Shown: positions 1 to 8,265 of the stretch, piece by piece
How the letters are laid out: each line of letters starts with the position of its first letter
Numbering within the stretch: the first letter of the stretch is position 1
Assembly: GCA_000467935.1 (NCBI GenBank)
Contig: KI259766.1
Coordinates: 1 to 64,000 of the forward strand
Source: Peptostreptococcaceae bacterium oral taxon 113 str. W5053
Lineage (GTDB): Bacteria; Bacillota; Clostridia; Tissierellales; Peptoniphilaceae
Length of the DNA: 64,000 nt
Direction of reading: 5' to 3'
Notes under the pieces: model-generated
Seen by the model: only the letters and a program-made list of their open reading frames with translations
Databases searched by the model: none
What the model was told of the DNA's origin: nothing
Made by a program: the position numbers and the translations under genes

Positions 1-162
1 AGCTCAATGATTTGTTAACTTATAAATTATTCTTCAACACAGAAAATAAAAATATTCTCTGAAACACCATGGATAAGCAAAAATTAAAGAAAGAAGTAGA
101 ATAATCTTTAACTTTTGTTTATTTTATAAATTTTTATTTTTTAGCATACAAATATTTTCTAT
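1..162. other. Region downstream of the methyltransferase gene
   Basis: I see no gene here. The sequence is A+T-rich and has no clear hairpin terminator, so the catabolic operon could continue beyond the window edge. Confidence 0.4.
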
Positions 163-1161
163 TTATTTTGCAATACTTCTAATAAATTTTAACCTTGTAA
201 TATCAATATCACTCGGAATAGTACAATCCGCTCCTAAAATTAGACCTTCCCTGCCAGTTTCTTTAATTAGTTGATGAACAAACATTTCAATATCATCTAA
301 ACTTCCCGAATCCAATAAAGTCCCTTGATTGTTATCAAACCCTCCAATTACTGCCGAATCAAATAATCTTTTTCCTTCTTTTAAAGATACTTTATCTGTA
401 TGAACTGCCCAGTTATATGCTTTAGCTTTATATTTTGTATAATAATCAAGTTTATTTTTAAAATGATCATATCCGCAAATATGCAATAAGTTATATTCCC
501 AAAAACTATTTAATTGATTCAATAAATTCAATTCTATCGGCATTACATAATTTTCGTGAAATAATTTATCTACTTTTTTATGCTGCAAATTTTGCACACT
601 ATAATAAATTCCATCAATACTTGTATTGTTTTTTAATTCTTCTGCTAATAATGCATAATCTGAAGCAATTATTTCACATATTTTTATTAATTTCTCAGGA
701 TACTTAACCGCCATATCCTGAAAAGCTTCAGCATCGCCTCCCAAGTATTTGACATTAAGTCTAATTGATTGAAGTGGGCTAAAAATATTATAAAACAGCA
801 TAATATTTTTTCCTACATAATTACTCAATTCAGCTACCATAGCAACTTGTTCTCTAATCCATGGATGATTTTTATGAATTGGTTTAACTTTCGAAATATC
901 AGAAATACTAGTTACGTTATTCTCTATTAAAGATGGATGTGCAAAAAAACCATCTGACATTATTTTCATAAAATCTGGAGAAAAAACGTCATACATTTTT
1001 TTATGAGCCTCAATAATTGAACGTATTGTTTTTACACTTTTATATCCAAAAATTAAATCATCACCATGGGCAAAATGCCACCAAAAACCAATTGGAATTC
1101 TTTCTGCACTTTTATTATTAAGGACTAATTGCAATAATTCTTTTTTATTTTCATACAACAT
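163..1161 (-). CDS. Zinc methyltransferase of the URO-D superfamily (MtaA/MtbA/CmuA-like)
   Basis: This 332-residue protein belongs to the uroporphyrinogen decarboxylase superfamily. True HemE has no zinc site, but this protein shows the signature of the zinc methyltransferase branch: His-Ile-Cys-Gly near residue 227-230 and a late Cys in Gly-Ala-Asp-Cys near 313, matching the His/Cys/Cys zinc ligands of MtaA, MtbA and CmuA. Those enzymes move a methyl group from a methylated corrinoid to a thiol. I infer a methyl-transfer role rather than haem synthesis. The frame is open to 1194, but GGAGG sits eight bases before the ATG at 1161, so I chose that start. It is the last gene seen in the sigma-54-controlled cluster and follows the TRAP permease gene closely. 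No corrinoid protein gene lies next to it inside the window. Confidence 0.72.
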   Translation of the reverse strand: MLYENKKELLQLVLNNKSAERIPIGFWWHFAHGDDLIFGYKSVKTIRSIIEAHKKMYDVFSPDFMKIMSDGFFAHPSLIENNVTSISDISKVKPIHKNHPWIREQVAMVAELSNYVGKNIMLFYNIFSPLQSIRLNVKYLGGDAEAFQDMAVKYPEKLIKICEIIASDYALLAEELKNNTSIDGIYYSVQNLQHKKVDKLFHENYVMPIELNLLNQLNSFWEYNLLHICGYDHFKNKLDYYTKYKAKAYNWAVHTDKVSLKEGKRLFDSAVIGGFDNNQGTLLDSGSLDDIEMFVHQLIKETGREGLILGADCTIPSDIDITRLKFIRSIAK

Positions 1162-1195
1162 ATTGAATTCCTCCATTTCATTTTTCATTATCATC

Positions 1196-3076
1196 CTATG
1201 AGAAATGATTATTTATTTTTTTTGAAAGAAAAATTGTAAGTATTCCAATTATTAAAGCAATTAAATTAAAAATTTGATTTGGTGATAGTAAAATTAACCC
1301 TGCAATTGCCAATATCACTCTTACATATATTTTCAATTTTCCAATTTTACTCATATATCCTTCAAATGCATTTGCTAAAAAAAATACCCCTATTACTGCG
1401 CAAAAAAAGCTATATATAATTTTAATTAAACTTCCTTGTGCTAAAAGTGACGAATTATATACAAAAGCAAATGGGATAAGGTATGAAACAAATCCCAATC
1501 TCATACCTACCAAACCAGTTTTTGTAGGGTCTGATTCCGCAATACCTGCAGCTGCATAAGAAGCCATGGCAACAGGTGGAGTAATAAATGAGAGAATGCC
1601 CCAATATAAAATAAAAAAATGTGATGCTATCGGTTGAATTCCCAGTCTTAATAAAGCTGGTGCTAATACTATACTTAATAAAATATAAACAGCTGTACTT
1701 GTAAGACCACACCCCAAAATAAAGCTCGTAATAGCTCCAACCACCAATAATGGAAATGTTCCTGTTACCGCATGGACTAATTCTCTAGAAAAAGAAAGCG
1801 CTACTCCTGTAATCATTAATCCGCCAACAATCAATCCGACTGCTGTTAAAATAGAAATAATGGAACTCATTAACTTTCCAAATTCTAAACACATTTTTAT
1901 TAATTTTTCTGATGTGAATTTTGTCTCTTTATTTAACATTGCAATAATTATTAATGCCAAACTCGCAATAAATGGCGCTTTAGATTCCATTCTGACTGCA
2001 AAAATGTAATAAAACATTATTCCAAATCCAAAAATATACATCCAACCCTGTTGAAGTACTTTTCTTATACTTGGTAATTGTTCTTTAGGCATTCCAAGTA
2101 AATTGTGTTTAACGGCATAAGAATCTACTTGGAAAAATAATCCTAAGTAATATAGTAAAGCAGGTATAATAGCTGCAATCACTATAACATAATAATCTAC
2201 GTTTAAAAAAGAAGCCATAACAAAGGCTGCAGCTCCCATTACCGGCGGCATTATATTTCCTCCAGTAGAGGCACAGGCTTCAATTGCTGCTGCATAATAA
2301 TCTTTATATCCAGCTTTTTTCATAGCAGGTATCGTTACAGTTCCTGAGGTTATTACATTTGAAATTGCACTTCCGCTTAAACTACCAAACAATGCACTAG
2401 ATATAACTGCTACTTTAGCTGGACCTCCACGTACATGTCCAAAAGTAGATATGGAAAAATCCATAAAAAATTTACCTCCACCGGAATATTGGAGTACTAC
2501 TCCAAAAAACATAAATCCAATTAATAATGAACCTACTACTTGTAACGGAATCCCTAAGATACTATTTATTCCAAGGATATGCATTTTTGCCGCAGCTAGG
2601 AAGTTATAAGATTGTCCTGATAACACCGAGGGCATTTTATTTGCAAATAATGGATATAATGAAAAAATTGTACAAAAAACAGCTAACATTTTTCCGTTTG
2701 TTCTTCTTACCGCTTCAATAACAAGCATCCATTCAAATACGCTTAAAATGGTAGGTAACTTTGGGGCATACTGTTCCCATGCTTTTAGTATCATTTCCTC
2801 TGAATGAATTGCAAAATAAATGTTCAAAGCAAAAGATAAGGCAAATAATAAAGCATCATACCATTTGACAACATTCCTTTGTTCCTCTTTTTTTGCTGGA
2901 TATGTAATAAAAACCAACGATAAATTAAATGCTAATAAATAATATAAATATTCGTTAAGCATAGGTAGAAAACCAAATAGTTTAATATTAAAAATTTGAT
3001 TAATGCTCAAAAATAGTGTAATTATAGGAAAAATTACTTGAATTATCTTCCACATTTTATTATCCTTTACAAACAT
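1196..3076 (-). CDS. TRAP transporter permease, fused 4TM/12TM subunits (TAXI type)
   Basis: This protein of about 626 residues is an integral membrane permease with the small DctQ-like and large DctM-like parts fused, as is normal for TAXI-type tripartite ATP-independent periplasmic (TRAP) transporters. It uses an ion gradient to import a small, usually carboxylate-bearing solute handed over by the binding protein encoded just upstream. Hydrophobic segments run throughout. The region with Gly-Ser-Ala-Ile-Ser-Asn and the stretch Gly-Gly-Asn-Ile-Met-Pro-Pro-Val-Met-Gly-Ala-Ala are typical DctM transport motifs. The start is uncertain: the frame opens at 3091, and two tandem copies of GGATAATAAAATG place plausible ribosome sites before Met at 3076 and 3055. 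I use 3076 (GGGGGA upstream). It sits between the binding-protein gene and the methyltransferase gene. Confidence 0.9.
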   Translation of the reverse strand: MFVKDNKMWKIIQVIFPIITLFLSINQIFNIKLFGFLPMLNEYLYYLLAFNLSLVFITYPAKKEEQRNVVKWYDALLFALSFALNIYFAIHSEEMILKAWEQYAPKLPTILSVFEWMLVIEAVRRTNGKMLAVFCTIFSLYPLFANKMPSVLSGQSYNFLAAAKMHILGINSILGIPLQVVGSLLIGFMFFGVVLQYSGGGKFFMDFSISTFGHVRGGPAKVAVISSALFGSLSGSAISNVITSGTVTIPAMKKAGYKDYYAAAIEACASTGGNIMPPVMGAAAFVMASFLNVDYYVIVIAAIIPALLYYLGLFFQVDSYAVKHNLLGMPKEQLPSIRKVLQQGWMYIFGFGIMFYYIFAVRMESKAPFIASLALIIIAMLNKETKFTSEKLIKMCLEFGKLMSSIISILTAVGLIVGGLMITGVALSFSRELVHAVTGTFPLLVVGAITSFILGCGLTSTAVYILLSIVLAPALLRLGIQPIASHFFILYWGILSFITPPVAMASYAAAGIAESDPTKTGLVGMRLGFVSYLIPFAFVYNSSLLAQGSLIKIIYSFFCAVIGVFFLANAFEGYMSKIGKLKIYVRVILAIAGLILLSPNQIFNLIALIIGILTIFLSKKINNHFS

Positions 3077-3170
3077 TTTATTATCCCCCATTTATCATAT
3101 AGCATTTATTTTGATTAATTGTATAAATACTTTTATCTGATTATTTCTTGGAAAACAATAAACAGATACC

Positions 3171-3218
3171 TTGAATATATTATAAGGAAAATGTTGTTTT
3201 TCCTTATAATATATTCAA
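3171..3218 (-). terminator. Perfect 21-bp intercistronic hairpin between binding protein and permease genes
   Basis: A 21-base arm at 3171-3191 is exactly complementary to 3198-3218, with a six-base loop. It lies between the stop of the TAXI binding-protein gene and the start of the permease gene. The bases after it on the transcript are only moderately T-rich, so it is more likely an attenuator or mRNA-stabilising element than a full stop. This would give more binding protein than permease. It contains ATAAGGAAAA, also seen upstream of the operon promoter. Confidence 0.6.
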
Positions 3219-3224
3219 TAGTGT

Positions 3225-4439
3225 TTATTTATCATAATTCTCTGGAAATTCTTTGCCTAAAACTTCTTTTAAGACTTTAATCCATGCATCATGAATTTCT
3301 TTGTCTTCAATTTTTTCTTCTTTCGCCCTTTCTTTAAAGGTTTTCCAAGCTTCCGATACTTTTTCCAGCTCTTCTAAATAATTTTCATTCCAATTTTCAT
3401 GTTCCTCTGTCCACAACCCTTTTTCTTTAAAATATTTTATAGCTCCTTCATGGTATGGACATTGTACAGGAAACTGTGATGATAGTTCAACTTTCCATCC
3501 GGGCATTAACGGATCTATATCTTTATATAAATCATAACTTTCGTCAATTGCTTTTGTTAAATTATAAACTTCCTCAACCGACTTTTCGGTAGTTGTAACA
3601 ATTAATGGATTCACATAATTTGGTACTTCAATTGGTTTACTAAAACCTACTCCTTCTTTGGCAATGCCCGGATATAACCACGGAGTTACTTTTTGCAATC
3701 TTTCCCAACCCTCTTTATTCTTAGCTGGAAATTCAATAAATTTGACTCCAAGACCCATACTTTCAAGCTCATGCCAATGTGCTGCTGTAACTTGACCAAT
3801 CATCCAATCTGCTTCACCATTTTTTACTAAATCAACAGCCGCTTTATAACTTGGCGCAATAACTCTTGTAACATCATCAAGTGTTAATCCCGCATATGCC
3901 AAACAAGCCACTGCCTTTATATTTACCGAAGTTGATCCGGGAATCCATGCTAATCTAGTTCCTTTAAAATCTTCTGGCGTTATTATCCCACTTTTTTTGG
4001 TTGTAACTGCAGTAGTTGAACCAGGTCTTGCCAACAATGCTCTTAAATCTTTAGATGGACCTAAATCTAAATTGGCAAAATCATATAACCCATATGAAGC
4101 AAAATAAGCTCCATCTGCTGTTACTGTGTAATCTACTTCATGATTTAAGATTCCTTGAATCCTTCCAACACTTGTGTCTGATGGCAAAATACGAATCTTT
4201 AACCCATATTTTGTCGTTAATGCATCAGCAATTCCAGCTGTTTGAACATATGTAGAACTTCCTACTCCAAATGTACTCCATGCCATCTGTTCGGTTAATG
4301 CACCATCTTTACCTGAGATTTTTTCATTTGATTCTGAAGACTCTGACAAATTTTTTCCTGATGTCTGATTTGAGCAACCGCACATAATACTCGAAATAAT
4401 TAATGCAATTATCAATAACCAACTAAATTTTTTTTTCAT
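3225..4439 (-). CDS. TAXI family TRAP transporter solute-binding lipoprotein
   Basis: This 404-residue protein is the extracytoplasmic solute receptor of a TAXI-type TRAP importer. The N-terminus has a Lys-rich start, a hydrophobic stretch from about residue 5 to 19, and cysteines at 20 and 22 that fit a lipobox (Ser-Ile-Met-Cys), so it should be lipid-anchored on the outer face of the membrane. After a Ser/Glu-rich linker the mature part has the family pattern of a periplasmic-binding fold, including Tyr-Val-Gln-Thr-Ala-Gly-Ile-Ala-Asp-Ala near the start and a central Trp-Ile-Pro-Gly-Ser-Thr-Ser-Val-Asn. AAGGAAGG precedes the ATG. It is the second gene after the sigma-54 promoter and is followed by a strong hairpin and the permease gene. 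The ligand cannot be read from the sequence. Confidence 0.92.
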   Translation of the reverse strand: MKKKFSWLLIIALIISSIMCGCSNQTSGKNLSESSESNEKISGKDGALTEQMAWSTFGVGSSTYVQTAGIADALTTKYGLKIRILPSDTSVGRIQGILNHEVDYTVTADGAYFASYGLYDFANLDLGPSKDLRALLARPGSTTAVTTKKSGIITPEDFKGTRLAWIPGSTSVNIKAVACLAYAGLTLDDVTRVIAPSYKAAVDLVKNGEADWMIGQVTAAHWHELESMGLGVKFIEFPAKNKEGWERLQKVTPWLYPGIAKEGVGFSKPIEVPNYVNPLIVTTTEKSVEEVYNLTKAIDESYDLYKDIDPLMPGWKVELSSQFPVQCPYHEGAIKYFKEKGLWTEEHENWNENYLEELEKVSEAWKTFKERAKEEKIEDKEIHDAWIKVLKEVLGKEFPENYDK

Positions 4440-4511
4440 TTCTTACCTTCCTTTCATAAAAATATTATTTAAAACAAAACACATATTTGTACTTTAACAC
4501 CCCCTATCTTT

Positions 4512-5783
4512 TTATGCTCTTGTTATAATATCAAGTACTCTTTCATCCACAACTGAAAAAGCTTCCTTCGACAAATATCCAATGTTACGAATCGTATGAT
4601 TTAATGAAGTCCCAACAACTCCTACCGATTGTTTTATATTCATTCCCGACATTGCCAAATATGCCGTTATTACCGCTTCATTAGCACAAGTTGAAAGTTT
4701 CAAAGCACAAGTATCTTTTGCCCCATCGCATATCATTCCTGCTAAATTAGCAAATATCGCATTACATGCATGTGTAATTTCTTCAATCCCTCCTCCAAGC
4801 ATCCAGACAATTCCGGCTACAGCACCAATTCCAGACCCAATGGCGCAGCCACACATTCCGGATAATTTACCAGAATAAACTTTTACCAATTCATTCATCA
4901 AGTGACCAAATAACAACCCTCGATTTCTTCTTCCTTTTGAGATGTTTTCTTCTTCTGCCACAACTACTATAGGTATCAAGACCCCTATTCCTTGATTTCC
5001 ACTACCTCCACTGGTCATAATCGGACATGTCCCTCCGCCCATTCGCATATCTGCAGCAGCTGCAGTCAGAATTCTACTTTTCATCCCGATATCTGAAGAT
5101 ATCTTTTTTTCTTCTAAAAGTTTTTTTAATTTTTTACCCAAACCTAAACCATAAGCTCCTCTTAACCCTTCTCTTGCAGCTTCAATATTGTAATGAATTC
5201 CTTTTTCTAAAAATAACAACTCTTTTTCTGAAATTTTTTCAACTACATTAAAAACAGATTCTATACTGAAATCCTCGATGATAGTTTTTGAAGCACGCTC
5301 TCTTTCTCCCTTTTTAATAACTGCTCCATCTAATTCCAAGTAAGTGATATTATCATGTCCATAAGCAATCCTACCGATCATTTTTCTATTACTTCCAAGA
5401 ATTATTATTTCTACAAAAACATCAGGGCTATCTTCAGCTATTTTTAGTTGTATAGAAATCTCATTCATCAAGGCTTTTGCCTTGATGATATCCTCTGTTT
5501 GAATCCCTTGAAAAACTAATAAACCCTCACTTTTTTTTTCTTTTGTTAAGCCAATTGCTGCAGCCAAAGCTAAACCTGACTCTTGTGTCCCAGGAATACA
5601 AACTGACTTGCCATTTTTAAAGATATTTTTGCTTACCTTTATTTCAACTTTATTATAAGAAAAATCAATATATGATTTCATTTCTTGAGATAAATAACCG
5701 ACTGCAACAGGTTCTGTGCAACCAACCGCCAATTGAACATTTTTTTTTAAAATAATCCTAAGTAATTCATTTAATTCATTCAT
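4512..5783 (-). CDS. L-cysteine desulfidase family / UPF0597 protein (CyuA-like)
   Basis: This 423-residue protein belongs to the UPF0597 / L-cysteine desulfidase (CyuA) family, related to the alpha domain of iron-sulfur serine dehydratases. Members break L-cysteine or a similar amino acid to pyruvate, ammonia and sulfide using a [4Fe-4S] cluster. The family marker Cys-Thr-Glu-Pro begins at residue 22. Further cysteines near 311/313, 340, 352 and 359 (Ile-Cys-Asp-Gly-Ala-Lys-Asp-Thr-Cys-Ala-Leu-Lys) are in the usual cluster-binding region. The frame is open to 5816, but that upstream Met lies inside the sigma-54 promoter. The ATG at 5783 has GAGGGTG before it and fits the predicted transcript start, so I chose it. 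It is the first gene of the operon with the TAXI-TRAP importer, so the substrate is probably the imported compound or a product of it. Confidence 0.85.
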   Translation of the reverse strand: MNELNELLRIILKKNVQLAVGCTEPVAVGYLSQEMKSYIDFSYNKVEIKVSKNIFKNGKSVCIPGTQESGLALAAAIGLTKEKKSEGLLVFQGIQTEDIIKAKALMNEISIQLKIAEDSPDVFVEIIILGSNRKMIGRIAYGHDNITYLELDGAVIKKGERERASKTIIEDFSIESVFNVVEKISEKELLFLEKGIHYNIEAAREGLRGAYGLGLGKKLKKLLEEKKISSDIGMKSRILTAAAADMRMGGGTCPIMTSGGSGNQGIGVLIPIVVVAEEENISKGRRNRGLLFGHLMNELVKVYSGKLSGMCGCAIGSGIGAVAGIVWMLGGGIEEITHACNAIFANLAGMICDGAKDTCALKLSTCANEAVITAYLAMSGMNIKQSVGVVGTSLNHTIRNIGYLSKEAFSVVDERVLDIITRA

Positions 5784-5810
5784 TTTTAACACCCTCTTTG
5801 CCTTTTTAAT

Positions 5811-5828
5811 ACGCAAAAATTATGCCAA
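5811..5828 (-). promoter_or_regulatory. Sigma-54 (-24/-12) promoter
   Basis: The minus strand reads TTGGCATAATTTTTGCGT. TGGCAT, five bases, then TTGC matches the RpoN consensus TGGCAC-N5-TTGC with one change, and the invariant GG and GC are ten bases apart as required. Transcription should begin near 5801, about 18 bases before the ATG at 5783. A sigma-54 activator gene lies immediately upstream. Confidence 0.85.
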
Positions 5829-5839
5829 AATATAAAATT

Positions 5840-5926
5840 CTAATATATTGAATTAGCTCACTTTCTTTTACATAAGGAAAACTTTTTTCTTATATTTGAG
5901 AATTTAATTGCAAAAATAAGAATTCT
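5840..5926 (-). promoter_or_regulatory. Candidate upstream activator sites of the sigma-54 promoter
   Basis: Between the activator stop and the -24 element are inverted repeats: ATAAGGAAAA at 5872-5881 facing TTTTTCTTAT at 5884-5893 (one mismatch), CTAAT/ATTAG at 5840-5856, and an imperfect palindrome centred on GAATTC at about 5906-5920. They lie within 100 bases upstream of the promoter, where enhancer-binding proteins usually bind. The assignment as binding sites is inference. None is followed by a T tract on the minus strand. Confidence 0.4.
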
Positions 5927-7675
5927 TTATATAAGTTTTCTGTATAATGTAGCTAAACTAATGCCAAGTTCTTTTGCAATTTTTAACTTTGAATCTAAAT
6001 CATTCCCATATTCTTGTAATTTTTGATTTATAATTTTTCTCTCAAATTCTCTAACTTTCATCTCTAAAGACGAGTGTTCTTCCTCAATACTAGGAATTCG
6101 CACTGCAACATCTTCAATAGTTATATATGGACCTTTTGAAAAATTAACTAAATATTCAATAATATTTTCTAATTCCCTAACATTCCCCTTCCATTTATGG
6201 TTTATCAATCTTTGCATAGCATCTTCTGTAAAACCAAGAATATTTTTATGAAAACGTTGATTAAAATAATTTAAAAAATAATTTGTAATTTCTGAAATAT
6301 CAGATTTTCTCTTCCTTAAAGGTGGCAATGTTAAAGGAATTACATTTAATCTATAATACAGATCTTCCCTAAATTCCTGGCTTTGAATCATCTTTTCTAA
6401 ATCTTGATTTGTTGCTGCGATAATTCTAATATCTAAATCCAAATATTTTGTACCGCCTATTTTCATAATGCGCCGCTCTTGTAATACACGTAATAATTTT
6501 ACTTGTAAAAATAATGGCATATCTCCAATTTCATCTAAAAACAATGTCCCGTGATTAGCTAATTCCATCTTACCTACTTTTCCTTTATCACTAGCCCCTG
6601 TAAAAGCACCTGATTCGTATCCAAATAATTCACTCTCTAATAAACTTTCCGGGATTGCACTGCAATTTATTCCAATAAATGGCCCCGTAGAACGAGGACT
6701 TTCTTTATGAATTGCCCTTGCAAAAAGTTCTTTTCCAGTTCCACTTTCTCCCATAATCAATATAGTAGAATCATATGCAGAAGCAATCTTTGCTTTTTGA
6801 ATTACATTTTGCATCATATCGCTGTGACCAATTAAAGAATCAAAAGACGTATCCATTTTACTTTCTCTTTGACGAATGGCAACTTTTTGAATATCATTTG
6901 AATCTAAAACTGTAAATAGAATTGAACTTATTTTTCCTTCAACAATAATTCGATGAACAGAAGCCGATAATGCTATATTTTTTTTATCATAAGTTTTTAA
7001 TATAAATTCTACATTTTCCAATGTTTCTGTTGTAAATACGGCTCTTTTAAACAGTTCAGACTCCCCTAATGCATAAATATGATTTCCAATAACCTGCTCT
7101 TTTTCTCCTTTAATATGAAAAAATCTCATTGCAGTTGCATTAATATTTTTAATAAATCCTCTATTGTCCAATAAAAGTATACCTACATCAGAATATTGCA
7201 TGATCATCTCTAATTCATCTCTTTTTAAACGATTATCTATCAAAAGTTGTTCAGATGAAATATATGCAGAAAGCAAGTGTGTCATATTTTCAAGATAATT
7301 TTGAAATGCATCTTTTTTGTTCTCAATATATTTTTTTTGCTCTTTTGTATTTGCAAAAATACCAATAATGCCTAGAAACTCTACTTCACGAAATATAGGA
7401 GTACAAATTTCATAAAGTTCTAAGCAGTGTTCTATTCCACTACATTGTAGACAAATTTCAGCTTTTGTCGGATTTTCAATTACAATTGTTTTATGCCTAT
7501 AATAAGCTTCATCGAATGCAGAATGTTTTGGAACTTTTTCACCAATTAATGTTTCATATTGCCCTGTCCCAGCGATTCTTATATGATTTTTATCCGTAAT
7601 TGTTACATTGCACGTTGTAACTTCTGAAATAGCTGCAGCAATAGTTTGAGCAAAATCAATAAATTTATTTTTCAT
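5927..7675 (-). CDS. Sigma-54-dependent transcriptional activator (GAF-like, PAS, AAA+, Fis HTH)
   Basis: This 582-residue regulator activates sigma-54 RNA polymerase. The N-terminal sensor part (about 1-145) carries four cysteines at 75, 78, 84 and 91 in a CX2CX5CX6C arrangement. A PAS domain follows at about 150-270. The AAA+ domain has Walker A Gly-Glu-Ser-Gly-Thr-Gly-Lys at 309-315, the sigma-54 contact motif GAFTGA at 356-361, and Walker B around 376-385. A Fis-type helix-turn-helix ends the protein. The frame is open far upstream into the previous gene, but AAGGG before the ATG at 7675 marks the start, and the longer version would overlap a terminator and another gene. It lies just upstream of the -24/-12 promoter of the desulfidase-TRAP operon and most likely controls it in response to the substrate. 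Confidence 0.92.
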   Translation of the reverse strand: MKNKFIDFAQTIAAAISEVTTCNVTITDKNHIRIAGTGQYETLIGEKVPKHSAFDEAYYRHKTIVIENPTKAEICLQCSGIEHCLELYEICTPIFREVEFLGIIGIFANTKEQKKYIENKKDAFQNYLENMTHLLSAYISSEQLLIDNRLKRDELEMIMQYSDVGILLLDNRGFIKNINATAMRFFHIKGEKEQVIGNHIYALGESELFKRAVFTTETLENVEFILKTYDKKNIALSASVHRIIVEGKISSILFTVLDSNDIQKVAIRQRESKMDTSFDSLIGHSDMMQNVIQKAKIASAYDSTILIMGESGTGKELFARAIHKESPRSTGPFIGINCSAIPESLLESELFGYESGAFTGASDKGKVGKMELANHGTLFLDEIGDMPLFLQVKLLRVLQERRIMKIGGTKYLDLDIRIIAATNQDLEKMIQSQEFREDLYYRLNVIPLTLPPLRKRKSDISEITNYFLNYFNQRFHKNILGFTEDAMQRLINHKWKGNVRELENIIEYLVNFSKGPYITIEDVAVRIPSIEEEHSSLEMKVREFERKIINQKLQEYGNDLDSKLKIAKELGISLATLYRKLI

Positions 7676-7736
7676 CTCTACATCCCTTTTCTGAAAATTT
7701 TTATTGAATATTTTATAAACTTCATTATCATCATAT

Positions 7737-7769
7737 AAAAAAAGAGTATTAATTTCAACACTCTTTTTT
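7737..7769 (-). terminator. Rho-independent terminator of the asp23-coaD operon
   Basis: The arm at 7760-7769 pairs with 7737-7747 (AAAAAAGAGT / ACTCTTTTTT), and seven T follow on the minus strand. It lies between the coiled-coil gene downstream of coaD and the sigma-54 activator gene, so it closes the upstream operon. Confidence 0.8.
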
Positions 7770-7781
7770 ATAATACTGTCA

Positions 7782-8264
7782 CTATTTTTTTTGATTTCTA
7801 AGTTCAGCCCGACTTTCATCCAGGATCGATAATAAATCGGATAATTTTCCTTGTGCACTAGCAAACATATCATCAATATAAGTGGTTGCTTGCATAGAAA
7901 TTGCTCGTGCATTTTGATCTGCTTTCATTTCAATTTCACGTGCAAGGTTTTCAGCGCTTCTGGTAATGTCATGTTCACTGATCATCTCTTGTAGTCTATT
8001 TTGTGCTTCTGTACGCATGCGTTCCGCCTCTTTCGTTGCAGATGTCCGAATCTCATTTGCTTCTTGTTGCGCTTCAGTTAAAATTCTTTCCTTTTCTTCG
8101 GTAATCCACATCGCTTGTTTAATTTCTTCAGGTAAATTTTGACGAATTTCTTTTAAAATTTCAAAAATTTCATCCGGATCAACCATTACTTTACGAGATA
8201 AAGGTACAGATGATGCATCCTCAAGTAAATCTTCCAACTCCTCAACCAATTGTAAAATATCCAT
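7782..8264 (-). CDS. Coiled-coil protein, ATPase/V-type subunit H-like
   Basis: This soluble 160-residue protein is strongly charged, rich in Glu, Arg, Ala and Gln, with a heptad-like pattern from about residue 50 to 155 that predicts a long coiled coil. Proteins of this kind are often labelled ATPase or V-type ATPase subunit H because of the coiled coil, but no nucleotide-binding motif is visible, so I do not assign an enzymatic function. GGGGGAAAG precedes the ATG. The start is two bases downstream of the coaD stop codon, so the two are translationally coupled, and it is the last gene before the terminator. A DivIVA-like scaffold role is possible but not shown. Confidence 0.7.
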   Translation of the reverse strand: MDILQLVEELEDLLEDASSVPLSRKVMVDPDEIFEILKEIRQNLPEEIKQAMWITEEKERILTEAQQEANEIRTSATKEAERMRTEAQNRLQEMISEHDITRSAENLAREIEMKADQNARAISMQATTYIDDMFASAQGKLSDLLSILDESRAELRNQKK

Positions 8265-8265
8265 A

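Noticed and set aside
5784..5816. Extended start of the desulfidase gene at 5816
   Set aside because: The codon lies within the sigma-54 promoter and would not be on the transcript.
7676..7912. Extended N-terminus of the sigma-54 activator
   Set aside because: It would cross the upstream terminator and overlap the coiled-coil gene; a good ribosome site stands at the later ATG.
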